A DNA stretch of 64,000 nt from Bryobacterales bacterium. Its GTDB lineage: Bacteria; Acidobacteriota; Terriglobia; Bryobacterales; Bryobacteraceae. How positions within the stretch are numbered: position 1 is the stretch's first letter; each line of letters starts with the position of its first letter. Below, in pieces: positions 24,535-33,055 of this stretch. A model generated the notes under the pieces. That model was not told the origin of the DNA and searched no databases. It saw only the letters and a list, made by a program, of their open reading frames with translations. Location: positions 1 through 64,000 of the forward strand of contig JAIXKK010000152.1 in NCBI GenBank assembly GCA_026954325.1. Reading direction: 5' to 3'. A program made the position numbers and the translations under genes.

Positions 24535-25236
24535 TTGAGAATCCTGGTGGTCGAGGACGAGCGGAAGGTCGCAAATGCCTTACGGGAGGGATTGGAAGGC
24601 GAATCGTATTCCGTGACTCTCGCCCATACGGGAGAGGAGGGGTTCTTCCTGGCGAGCACGGAGGAGTTCGACATCGTCATTCTCGACATCATGCTGCCCG
24701 GCAGGAGCGGGACAGAGGTGTTATCGGCCATGCGCGGGCGGAACCTCCGCGTGCCCGTCCTGCTGCTGACCGCCAAGGATGCGGTGGAGGACCGCGTTGC
24801 CGGACTCGATGCCGGCGCGGACGACTACCTGGTGAAGCCCTTTGCCTTCCCCGAACTTTCGGCCCGGGTGCGTGCGCTGTTAAGGCGCGGCAAGCCGGAT
24901 CCGGTTCCCAGCCTGAACATGGAAGACCTGCACATGGACCTGGTGGGCCGCAAGGCCACGCGCGGCGGCCAGAGCCTCGATCTGACGGCGAGGGAGTTCG
25001 AAGTACTCGAGTATCTTCTCCGCCAGCAGGGGCGTGTTGTGTCGCGGGAGATGCTGGCGCGGGATGTCTGGAAGGAGACGGCGCGCCACACGCCGCTCGA
25101 CAACGTGATTGATGTTCACATGGTGCGAATCCGGCGAAAGGTGGACGAGGGGTTTCCCAAGAAACTGGTGCACACGGTCCGCGGAGTGGGATTTCTGTTG
25201 AAGGCGGAATCGCATGAGACGGATCAGTCTTCATAA
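24535..25236 (+). CDS. OmpR/CusR-family response regulator
   Basis: A 233-residue two-component transcription factor. The receiver domain (1-115) starts with ILVVEDERKVA, the phospho-acceptor Asp lies in DIVILDIMLPGRSG, and the lysine in DYLVKPFAF. The C-terminal winged helix (about 125-220) shows LTAREFEVLEYLLRQQGRVVS, then DVWKE, DVHMVRIRRKVD and VRGVGFLL, as in copper/metal regulators. The start is TTG 24535, supported by GGAGAGGGAG just upstream; the open frame before it is not part of the regulator. It overlaps the histidine kinase by 23 bp and probably binds the repeats at 26655-26681. Confidence 0.94.
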   Translation: MRILVVEDERKVANALREGLEGESYSVTLAHTGEEGFFLASTEEFDIVILDIMLPGRSGTEVLSAMRGRNLRVPVLLLTAKDAVEDRVAGLDAGADDYLVKPFAFPELSARVRALLRRGKPDPVPSLNMEDLHMDLVGRKATRGGQSLDLTAREFEVLEYLLRQQGRVVSREMLARDVWKETARHTPLDNVIDVHMVRIRRKVDEGFPKKLVHTVRGVGFLLKAESHETDQSS

Positions 25237-26647
25237 CGTCCGCACGCGGCTGACACTGTGGTACGTGGCTGTGCTTGCCGCCGTGCTGGTGATCTATGGC
25301 GGCCTCACGTCGGCCGCGTTGCTGCTTCAACTCCGCGGTCAACTCGACCGCCTCGCCGTCGAGGATCTCGAAACGGTGGAGGGGTTCCTCAGCTTTCGGC
25401 CCGGCGGCGGAGTGTTTCTGCGCAGCGACTACCACGATCATCCTTATCCATCGGAAATGACGCAGCGCCTCATGGAAGTGTGGAGCACGGACGGGACACT
25501 GCTGTTTCGCAATGAGTTGTTGGGCGGCCGTACTTTAGGCCCGCCGCCGCGGCCCGAGGAGGGGGCCGGCGACTACTCGCAGCGCTCGGTCAAACTGGCT
25601 GACGGCACGCCGGTCCGCCTGGTGAGCAGAAGGCATGCCGTCGATGGCCGGCCCACGGTGATTCGGATCGGCTTCAGCGAGGAGCCGATGCGGCAGCGCT
25701 TCCATCAGGTGGTGATCGGGCTGCTGGCGGGCCTTCCCCTGGCCCTCGGTCTGGCCGGTTTCGGCGGATATTTTCTTGCCGGACGCGCGCTCAGCCCCAT
25801 TGAGCGGATGGCGCGGCGGGCGCACGAAATCAATGCCGATCAATTGAGCGCCCGGCTGGATGTGGAGAATCCGCAGGACGAACTCGGGTTGCTGGCGCGG
25901 GCATTCAACCAGACGTTGTCGCGGTTGGAGCGCTCGTTTGATCAGTTGCGGCGGTTCACCTCGGACGCATCGCACGAACTCCGGACGCCGCTTACCGCCC
26001 TTCGCAGCGTGGGAGAGGTCGGTTTACGAAAGCAGGGCCGCCCGGCGGAGCACTATCGGGAAGTTATCGCCAGCATGCTCGAGGAATCCTCCCGGCTCAC
26101 GCGGCTTGTGGATAGCCTGCTCACCATCTCCCGCGCGGACGCCGGCCAAATCCGCCTGGAAAGGGCGGCGACTCCCGTACTTCCGTTTGTGCGGGAAGTG
26201 GGTTCTTTCATCGAGGTTCTCGCGGAGGAAAAGCAACAGAGTCTGATGATGGAAGGGGACGAGACCGCGGTGGTGTTTGCCGACCGGCTGATTCTCCGGC
26301 AGGTGCTGGTCAATCTCCTCGACAACGCCATCAAATATTCCCATGCCGGCGGACGCGTGTCGGTTCGGGTGCTTCCGGCGCGGGAGGCGGTTTCCATCGA
26401 GGTTCGGGACAGCGGGCCTGGTATTCCCCCCGAGCATCGCGACCGGGTGTTCGACCGCTTCCACCGTGTGGATGAATCGCGTTCGCGGGAGGGCGGTGGA
26501 GCAGGGCTTGGGCTGGCGATTGCCAAATGGGGCGTCGAGGTCCACGGCGGGCGCCTGGAACTGGAATGCCCCACGGAGGGAGGATGTGTTTTCCGCGTGG
26601 CGCTGCTGGCCGGCGTGTCCGAGCAGGTGTTGCCCCCCCATTCCTGA
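25214..26647 (+). CDS. Membrane sensor histidine kinase
   Basis: A 477-residue inner-membrane kinase paired with the preceding regulator. Membrane segments are at about 15-37 and 168-190, with a periplasmic sensor region of about 130 residues between them. A HAMP domain (about 190-243) follows, then the H-box DASHELRTPLTALR, N-box NLLDNAIKYS, G1 DSGPGIPPEH, F-box and G2 GGGAGLGLAIAKW. The layout resembles CusS-type kinases, but no Met/His-rich metal motif stands out in the sensor region beyond YHDHPYP, so the signal is not fixed. The gene is translationally coupled to the regulator by a 23-bp overlap. Confidence 0.93.
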   Translation: MRRISLHNVRTRLTLWYVAVLAAVLVIYGGLTSAALLLQLRGQLDRLAVEDLETVEGFLSFRPGGGVFLRSDYHDHPYPSEMTQRLMEVWSTDGTLLFRNELLGGRTLGPPPRPEEGAGDYSQRSVKLADGTPVRLVSRRHAVDGRPTVIRIGFSEEPMRQRFHQVVIGLLAGLPLALGLAGFGGYFLAGRALSPIERMARRAHEINADQLSARLDVENPQDELGLLARAFNQTLSRLERSFDQLRRFTSDASHELRTPLTALRSVGEVGLRKQGRPAEHYREVIASMLEESSRLTRLVDSLLTISRADAGQIRLERAATPVLPFVREVGSFIEVLAEEKQQSLMMEGDETAVVFADRLILRQVLVNLLDNAIKYSHAGGRVSVRVLPAREAVSIEVRDSGPGIPPEHRDRVFDRFHRVDESRSREGGGAGLGLAIAKWGVEVHGGRLELECPTEGGCVFRVALLAGVSEQVLPPHS

Positions 26648-26649
26648 AC

Positions 26650-26715
26650 GAACATTCAGGGAATGTTCAGGCAATCTTCAGTCACCACGGAGCCTCTGAG
26701 CCGTATAACGTTATA
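26650..26715 (+). promoter_or_regulatory. Operator with three TTCAG repeats and palindromes before the multicopper oxidase
   Basis: In the 84-bp gap after the kinase, TTCAG occurs at 26655, 26666 and 26677, each exactly 11 bp apart, i.e. one helical turn, as expected for an OmpR-family dimer array. The first two repeats also lie in a perfect inverted repeat GAACATTC-AGG-GAATGTTC (26650-26668). A TATAAC box, inside the perfect palindrome TATAACGTTATA (26704-26715), sits 22 bp after the last repeat, where a -10 element would be; the -35 position is poor, which fits an activator-dependent promoter. Confidence 0.6.
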
Positions 26716-26731
26716 GAGGCAATCTGGGAAC

Positions 26732-28210
26732 GTGAGGCAACTTCGACCTCCCGGCGCAGGGGAACAATCGATATGCGCGAGCCGCCGGGACTTTCTCTCG
26801 AGAATCGCCGGCGGCGCCGGATTGGCGCTCATGGCGTGTCATTCCGGCGCGCGCGGATCAAAGGACTCCGGCAAAGCAGAAGCCATCGCCGGAAAGGCGG
26901 ATGTAACTTTGCGTATCGCCCCGGTTCTGGTGGACATCGCGAAGGATCACACCATCAGCACCATCGGATATAACGGCGCGGTTCCCGCCCCGCTCATCCG
27001 GCTCAAAGAGGGCCTGCCGGTCACGGTGGATCTGTTCAATGACACGGACATGGCGGAACTCGTTCACTGGCACGGGCAGATCATCCCAGCGGAGGTAGAC
27101 GGCGCGGCGGAAGAGAAGAGCCTCCACGTGCCCGCGCGAGGCCATGTACGCTACCGGCTCACGCCTCAACCCTCCGGATCACGGTTTGTCCATACGCATG
27201 TAATGCCGATGTCCGACCTCGGCAAAGGGACGTATACCGGGCAGTTCGGCTTTGTTTACATCGAGCCGAAGAGCGACGCCGGGCGCTATGACCAGGAAGT
27301 CTTCCTGGCTACCCACGAATGGGAACCGTTCTATACGGCGGAGGAGATGGAGGAAGAGGAAGGCGGCGAAAGGGCGGAACAGGAACAGCAGAAGAAGGAC
27401 GAAAAGCCGAACGGTTTGGAGATTGGATATCAGCGATTCACGATTAACGGCAAGTGTCTTGGCCACGGCGAACCGGTTCGAGTGAAAGAGGGCCGGCGGG
27501 TGCTCTTCCATATCCTCAACGCGAGCGCCACGGAGAACATAAAACTGGCGCTGGCGGGCCATCGCTTCGAAGTGGTGGCGCTTGACGGCAACCCCGTACC
27601 GCGTCCGCAAACCGTTGACCTGCTCGAACTGGGAACCGCGGAGCGCATTGACGCCGTGGTGGAGATGAGAAATCCGGGAGTCTGGATTCTGGGAACGCCG
27701 CGCGACGACGACCGCGGGGACGGGTTGGGCATCGTAGTGGAATACGCGAACAGGAACGGAGCGCCCCGGTGGATTCCGCCGCCGAAGAGGCCATGGGATT
27801 ATGCGAGCTTTAGCGCCGGCGGGAGTGTTCCGCAACCGGACGAGGTGATCCCGCTCGTGTTCGGCAAGATCAATGGCGGCACGGGGGGGTTCAACCGTTG
27901 GACCATCAACGGCAAAGGGTACGACGAAAAAGACGAACCCCGAAAGCTGAGCAAAGGCAAGCGCTACCGTCTCGTCTTCGACAACCGGACAGACGATGCG
28001 CATCCGGTGCATCTGCACCGGAACAGCTTTGAACTTACGAATGTTTACGGAAAGCCGGTTTCGGGGGTGCTGAAGGATGTTGTGCTGGTGAAAGGGTTCC
28101 GGAAGATCGAGGCGGACCTTGTCCCGTCAATGGATGGCCTGACGCTGTTTCACTGTCATCAACAGCTCCACATGGACTACGGGTTCAAGACGCTGTTCGA
28201 CGTCGTATGA
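26732..28210 (+). CDS. Tat-exported multicopper oxidase
   Basis: A 492-residue, three-cupredoxin-domain multicopper oxidase. The Tat motif CASRRDFLSRIAGGAGLALM leads into a possible lipobox ending ACHSG. Copper-binding motifs are complete: HWHGQ, HTHVMP (HTH in place of the usual HSH), HPVHLHRNSFEL and HCHQQLHMDYGF, with Phe at the axial T1 position. A Glu-rich insert of about 25 residues (around 205-230) separates domains one and two. The start is GTG 26732; the nearby ATG 26773 is in another frame. Downstream efflux genes and the upstream two-component system suggest a role in metal or phenol stress, but the substrate is not fixed. Confidence 0.92.
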   Translation: MRQLRPPGAGEQSICASRRDFLSRIAGGAGLALMACHSGARGSKDSGKAEAIAGKADVTLRIAPVLVDIAKDHTISTIGYNGAVPAPLIRLKEGLPVTVDLFNDTDMAELVHWHGQIIPAEVDGAAEEKSLHVPARGHVRYRLTPQPSGSRFVHTHVMPMSDLGKGTYTGQFGFVYIEPKSDAGRYDQEVFLATHEWEPFYTAEEMEEEEGGERAEQEQQKKDEKPNGLEIGYQRFTINGKCLGHGEPVRVKEGRRVLFHILNASATENIKLALAGHRFEVVALDGNPVPRPQTVDLLELGTAERIDAVVEMRNPGVWILGTPRDDDRGDGLGIVVEYANRNGAPRWIPPPKRPWDYASFSAGGSVPQPDEVIPLVFGKINGGTGGFNRWTINGKGYDEKDEPRKLSKGKRYRLVFDNRTDDAHPVHLHRNSFELTNVYGKPVSGVLKDVVLVKGFRKIEADLVPSMDGLTLFHCHQQLHMDYGFKTLFDVV

Positions 28211-28534
28211 CCCCGGCTGCACATCCTGCATCACGCGGTGGAAGAGTCTATCTTCGGCCTGGGCATGGTGGAGGAACCGGCCAGGCACGGTTATCGCATC
28301 AGTCCGGGCGCTCTGTACCCCTTGCCGCACGGTCACGAGAAGAAAGGCTATCTGAAATCGAAGCAGATCAGGGGCGGCAAATCGCGGCGCAAGGCGTACC
28401 GCGCAACTCCTCTCGGCCGGAAAGCTTTAATTGCCGCCAAGGGGAAACTACGGGAACTGATGGAAGGAAAATCGCGATCGCGAGGAACCGGTGGACGAAC
28501 GGAAGCAGAGTGGCAATCAGAGTTGCGGCCTTGA
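28211..28534 (+). pseudogene. PadR-family transcriptional regulator, N-terminally truncated and degraded
   Basis: Directly after the oxidase stop codon, and in the same frame, the sequence reads PRLHILHHAVEESIFGLGM, then HGYRISPGALYPL and HEKKGYLKSKQ, RRKAYRATPLGRKAL, which is the winged helix of a PadR repressor. The first roughly ten residues of the family and a normal start codon are missing; only GTG 28238 could start it, inside the first helix. Two usual helix leucines read as proline (EEPARHGY, YPLPHG). It overlaps the TolC-like gene by 25 bp. Most likely a dead repressor of this operon. Confidence 0.65.
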
Positions 28535-29889
28535 TACTTGCGGCGGGCGCCGGGATGAGGGCGCAGGAGCCTGGCCCTCCCGCCGGTCTTACGCTAGGGC
28601 AGGCGGTGGAGGCGGCTTTACGGAACTACCCGTCCGTTCGCGTCTCGCAGGAACAGATCAACGCCGCCGCGGCCGGAATTCAGCTTGCCCGCACAGCCTA
28701 TCTTCCGCGCGTGGATGCGCTGGCGCAAGTCAATCGCGCGACGCGCAACAACGTCTTCGGCCTGCTGCTGCCTCAGCGCGGGATTCCCTCCATCTCCGGC
28801 CCGGTGCTGGGGACAAACAACTTCGGAACCACGTGGGGAACCGCGATCGGAGCGCTCGTTTCATGGGAGCCGTTTGATTTCGGAGCCCGGAAGGCCGGGG
28901 TCGATGCGGCCACGGCGTCGCGGGCGCGGTCAGAGGCCACCCTCAAACGAACGCGGTACGACGTGGCGGTGGCCGCCGCGGATTCCTATGTCACGCTGGT
29001 GGCCGCGCAGGAAACAGTGCGGGCCGCACAGGCGGGCGTGGATAGGGCCCAGGTGATTTCAAGAACAATCGATGCCCTTGTGAATTCGCAGTTGCGCCCC
29101 GGCGCGGATGCCTCGCGCGCGGCGGCGGAACTGGCGGCGGCGCGGACGCAACTCATTCAGGCGCGGCAGACCGTGGAAGTGGCGCGCGCCAACCTGTCGC
29201 GATTCGTGGGGCGGGAACCGGCCCAGATCACGGTATCGGCGCCGCGTCTGCTGGGGTTGCCTCCGGCGCAGCAGGCCGCGCCGCTCGATCCGGCGGCGAA
29301 CCCCGCCTCACTCGAACAGAACGCCGTGGTCGAGCAGTTACGCGCGCAATTGCGTATCCTCGAACGGTCATACTTTCCCCGGTTCTACTTACAGGCGTCG
29401 GCCTACGCGCGTGGAAGCGGCGCGGAGGTCGACGGAAAAATCCTGGGTGGCGCGAACGGACTTGCTCCCAACTTTCAAAATTACGCGCTTGGTTTTACCG
29501 TGGAATTCCCGGTGATGGATATCGCCTCCATCCGGGCCAGGAAAGCGGCGCAGTCTTCGAACATTCGCGCGGAGGCGGCGCGCTACCAGCAGATCGCTGT
29601 CGACTTGAAGGCGCAGTGGAACGCCGCGGTGGCAACCTTACAAGGAGCGAGAAACGTTGCCGCGAATACGCCTGCCGAAATCAAGGCGGCGCGCGCGGCT
29701 ACCAGCCAGGCTACGGCGCGCTACCAATCCGGTCTGGGCAATGTGGATGAGGTGGCCGAAGCGCAGCGGCTGTTGACGCAGGCCGAGATCGACGATGCCT
29801 TAGCCCGGCTCGGTGTATGGCGGGCCTTGCTTGCCGTAGCCACCGCCGCGGGCGACATACAGCCGTTTGTTGTGGAAGCAAGCCGGTGA
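28510..29889 (+). CDS. TolC-family outer-membrane efflux protein
   Basis: A 459-residue outer-membrane factor that would form the exit duct of the RND pump encoded next. The leader MAIRVAALILAAGAGMRAQ is followed by LTLGQAVEAALRNYPSVRVSQ (first helix) and the second repeat after about residue 270, with long helical, Ala-rich segments. The start is GTG 28510 behind GGAAG; a longer frame back to 28207 only reads through the PadR remnant and is rejected. The RND gene starts 19 bp after its stop. Confidence 0.88.
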   Translation: MAIRVAALILAAGAGMRAQEPGPPAGLTLGQAVEAALRNYPSVRVSQEQINAAAAGIQLARTAYLPRVDALAQVNRATRNNVFGLLLPQRGIPSISGPVLGTNNFGTTWGTAIGALVSWEPFDFGARKAGVDAATASRARSEATLKRTRYDVAVAAADSYVTLVAAQETVRAAQAGVDRAQVISRTIDALVNSQLRPGADASRAAAELAAARTQLIQARQTVEVARANLSRFVGREPAQITVSAPRLLGLPPAQQAAPLDPAANPASLEQNAVVEQLRAQLRILERSYFPRFYLQASAYARGSGAEVDGKILGGANGLAPNFQNYALGFTVEFPVMDIASIRARKAAQSSNIRAEAARYQQIAVDLKAQWNAAVATLQGARNVAANTPAEIKAARAATSQATARYQSGLGNVDEVAEAQRLLTQAEIDDALARLGVWRALLAVATAAGDIQPFVVEASR

Positions 29890-29908
29890 CTCTCGGGGGA
29901 AATGAATC

Positions 29909-32900
29909 ATGCGCATCGTTCTAGCCGCTCTCAGCCGCCCCATCACGGTGGTGGTTGCCCTCGTCTCCATCGTCTTGCTTGCTTTTCTTGCGGTGCAGCG
30001 GATGCCGGTGGACATCTTCCCCAAGGTTGGCGAGCCGGCCATTTATGTGGCCCAGCCTTACGGAGGCATGGACCCGGCTCAGATGGAAGGCTACCTCACT
30101 TACTATTACGAGTATCACTTCCTTTACATCACCGGAATCAGCCGCGTGGAGAGCAAGAGCATTCAGGGCGCGGCGCTGATGAAACTGATCTTCCACGAAG
30201 GCACGGATATGGCGCAGGCGCTGGCGGAGACCGTCGGCTATGTCAATCGCGCGCGGTCATTCATGCCGCCGGGTACGGTGCAGCCCTTCATCACGCGATT
30301 TGACGCCGCGAGCGTCGCCGTCGGCCAACTGCTGTTCAGCAGTTCCACACGCACACAGGGCGAGTTGCAGGATTTTGCCCTGAACAGCGTGCGTCCTCTC
30401 TTTGCCACGTTGCCCGGCGTTTCGGCGCCGCCGCCCTTTGGCGGAAACCAGCGAACGATTGTCATCACTCTCGATCCGGACAAACTCCAGCAGTACCGCA
30501 TTTCGCCCGACGAAGCCATCGCGGCGGTCAGCAGCGCCACGCTGGTGATGCCCTCCGGAAACATGTGGACGGGAAAGATCAACCGCATCGCCAGGACGAA
30601 CGCCGCGCTCGGTGGAAACCTTTTGGAACTCTTGAGCACGCCCATCCGTCCGGTCTCCGGCACGACCGTCTATCTGCGCGATATCGGCACAATCGAGAAC
30701 GGAACGGACATCATTACCGCGTATGCCCACGTGAACGGCGGAAGGACCGTGTATATTCCGGTGACCAAACGCGCGGATGCGTCCACGCTTGCCGTCATCA
30801 ACGCGGTAAAGAAGGCGATTCCCGATTTCCGCAAGGTTGTGCCCGATGACGTGGATGTGAGCCTGCAATTCGACCAGTCGCCGTTTGTCACCAATTCCCT
30901 GCGCGGCCTCATCTTCGAGGCGCTGCTCGGGGCCGGCCTGACCGGCCTGATGGTGTTGCTCTTCCTCCGCGACTGGCGCAGCGCGGTCATCGTGGTCATG
31001 AACATTCCCTTCGCGTTGCTGGGCGCCGTGGTGTTGTTGTGGGCCACCGGCCAGACGATCAACATCATGACCCTGGGCGGACTGGCGCTGGCCGTGGGTG
31101 TTCTCGTGGATGAGGCAACGGTGGAAATCGAGAACATTCACACGCGGATGCTGCCGGGAGTTTCGCGGGCGCGGGCGGTGCTGGAGGCGTGCCGCCACAC
31201 GGCGCTGCCGCGCCTGCTCTCCATGTTCTGCATCCTGGCCGTCTTCGTGCCCTCGTTCTTCATGATCGGCGTGGGACGGCAGCTTTTTGTGCCGCTCTCG
31301 CTGGCGGTGGCCTTCTCGATGATCACCTCCTACCTGCTCTCGAGCAGCCTCGTTCCTGTTTTCTCCACCTGGCTCATGCGGGAAGCGCACCGCGGGGAAG
31401 AACACGAGGGGTTATTCGGCCGCCTGCGCGGCTTCTATGAAGGCTACCTGCGGATTGTTCTGCGCCTGCGCTGGCTGATGTCGGGCGCGTATCTGGCCGG
31501 CGCGTTCGCGATCCTTTACTTGCTGCCGCCGGGTATTGGAACCGAGTTGTTTCCCGACGCCGGCGCCCCCGTGCTGCGGTTGCGGATGCGGGCGCCGGCC
31601 GGGACTCGGATCGAAGAGAACGAACGCCTCGTGCTTCGCGCGCTGAATGTCATTCAACAGGCGGCGGGGAAGGAGAACGTGGAGATCACCAGTGATTTCA
31701 TGGGCACCATCCCCGCCAGTTATCCGGTGGATCTGATCCATCTGTTCACCAGCGGCCCTCAGGACGCGATCATCCAGGTGGCGTTGAAACGCGGCGCGCC
31801 CCGCGGCGAGGCGTTGCGTGAGCGCATCCGGGCGGGGCTGCGGCGCGAACTCCCCGAGTGCGAAGTCTCCTTCGAAGCCGCCGACATTGTCTCCCAGGTA
31901 ATGAGCTTCGGCTCTCCCACCCCCATCGAAGTGGCCGTGCAGGGAGCCGCCCTGGCGGATGACCACCGGTACGCCCAGAAGGTGAAGGCGGAGATGGCGA
32001 AGCTCGATTTTCTGCGTGATCTCCAGTTTGCGCAGGAGTACGGCTACCCCACGCTGGACATCGATATCAGCCGCGACAGGGCCGGTCAATTCGGGCTGAC
32101 CATGGCGGACGTGGTCCGTTCGGTGGTGCCCGCCACGTCGTCGTCGCGGTTCACGCAGCCCAACTACTGGCGCGACCCGAAGTCCGGCAACGCGTTTCAG
32201 ATTCAAGTGCAACTGCCGCAGAACCGTATGCAGAGCGTGGAAAGCGTCGGAGAGATCCCCATCATGCGAAACGGCGTCCGTAATACGGAGCTGAGGAACG
32301 TCGCCAAGATGAAGCCGGGCACGATTCCCGGCTTGATTGAACGCTTCAACGGGCAGCATATCGTGAGCGTGACGGCCAACGTGAGCGGAATCACGCTGGG
32401 GGAGGCGGCGCCCAGGCTGAGCAAGGCATTGCTTGCCGCGGGCTCTCCGCCGCGAGGCGTCAAAGTGGTGATGAAAGGCCAGATCCCCCCGCTCGAGCAA
32501 ACCATCTCCGGACTTCGCACCGGCCTGCTGCTGGCGGTTGTGGTGATCTTCCTGCTGCTCTCGGCGAACTTCCAGTCTCTTCGTTTGGCTCTTGCCATCG
32601 TTTTGACGGTCCCTGCCGTGCTCTGCGGCGTTGTGGGGATGCTGATGGCGACGGGCACAACGTTGAGTATCCAATCGTTCATGGGGGCGATCATGGCCAT
32701 TGGCATCGCGGTGGCCAATTCGATCCTGCTGGTCACCTTCGCCGAACGTTTTCGGCATCAGAACATGCCGCCGCTGGACGCGGCGCGGGAGGGCGCCGCA
32801 AGCCGCCTGCGAGCCATTCTGATGACGGCGGCGGCGATGATCTCCGGCATGACGCCGATGGCGATTGGAATGGGTGAGGGCGGGTCGCAATCCGCCCCGC

Positions 32901-33055
32901 TTGCCCGCGCGGTGATCGGCGGCCTGCTGGCCGCCACTTTCGCAACCTTGACCATCCTGCCTTCGATCTATGGCATTCTCCAGCGGAGGGCATCCTTGAC
33001 GTCGCCGTCCCTGAATCCGATGGAACCTTCAAGCCGGTACTATGACGCACATTAG
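29909..33055 (+). CDS. RND-family efflux pump inner-membrane transporter
   Basis: A 1,048-residue proton-driven pump with the two-fold RND layout: a membrane helix at about 10-28, periplasmic domain, six helices (about 335-530), a second periplasmic domain and helices at about 860-1030. The first half has PVDIFPKVGEPAIYVAQPYG. The proton-relay helix reads LAVGVLVDEATVEIENIH with Asp-Glu where AcrB has Asp-Asp. The last segment is SFMGAIMAIGIAVANSILLV. The sequence looks closer to the HAE-type than to CusA/CzcA metal pumps, so the substrate is open. Its end overlaps the fusion protein gene by 14 bp. Confidence 0.92.
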   Translation: MRIVLAALSRPITVVVALVSIVLLAFLAVQRMPVDIFPKVGEPAIYVAQPYGGMDPAQMEGYLTYYYEYHFLYITGISRVESKSIQGAALMKLIFHEGTDMAQALAETVGYVNRARSFMPPGTVQPFITRFDAASVAVGQLLFSSSTRTQGELQDFALNSVRPLFATLPGVSAPPPFGGNQRTIVITLDPDKLQQYRISPDEAIAAVSSATLVMPSGNMWTGKINRIARTNAALGGNLLELLSTPIRPVSGTTVYLRDIGTIENGTDIITAYAHVNGGRTVYIPVTKRADASTLAVINAVKKAIPDFRKVVPDDVDVSLQFDQSPFVTNSLRGLIFEALLGAGLTGLMVLLFLRDWRSAVIVVMNIPFALLGAVVLLWATGQTINIMTLGGLALAVGVLVDEATVEIENIHTRMLPGVSRARAVLEACRHTALPRLLSMFCILAVFVPSFFMIGVGRQLFVPLSLAVAFSMITSYLLSSSLVPVFSTWLMREAHRGEEHEGLFGRLRGFYEGYLRIVLRLRWLMSGAYLAGAFAILYLLPPGIGTELFPDAGAPVLRLRMRAPAGTRIEENERLVLRALNVIQQAAGKENVEITSDFMGTIPASYPVDLIHLFTSGPQDAIIQVALKRGAPRGEALRERIRAGLRRELPECEVSFEAADIVSQVMSFGSPTPIEVAVQGAALADDHRYAQKVKAEMAKLDFLRDLQFAQEYGYPTLDIDISRDRAGQFGLTMADVVRSVVPATSSSRFTQPNYWRDPKSGNAFQIQVQLPQNRMQSVESVGEIPIMRNGVRNTELRNVAKMKPGTIPGLIERFNGQHIVSVTANVSGITLGEAAPRLSKALLAAGSPPRGVKVVMKGQIPPLEQTISGLRTGLLLAVVVIFLLLSANFQSLRLALAIVLTVPAVLCGVVGMLMATGTTLSIQSFMGAIMAIGIAVANSILLVTFAERFRHQNMPPLDAAREGAASRLRAILMTAAAMISGMTPMAIGMGEGGSQSAPLARAVIGGLLAATFATLTILPSIYGILQRRASLTSPSLNPMEPSSRYYDAH

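Noticed and set aside
28207..28509. Longer start for the TolC-like gene
   Set aside because: The added 101 residues read out of phase through the PadR remnant and show no signal peptide; GTG 28510 gives a proper leader.
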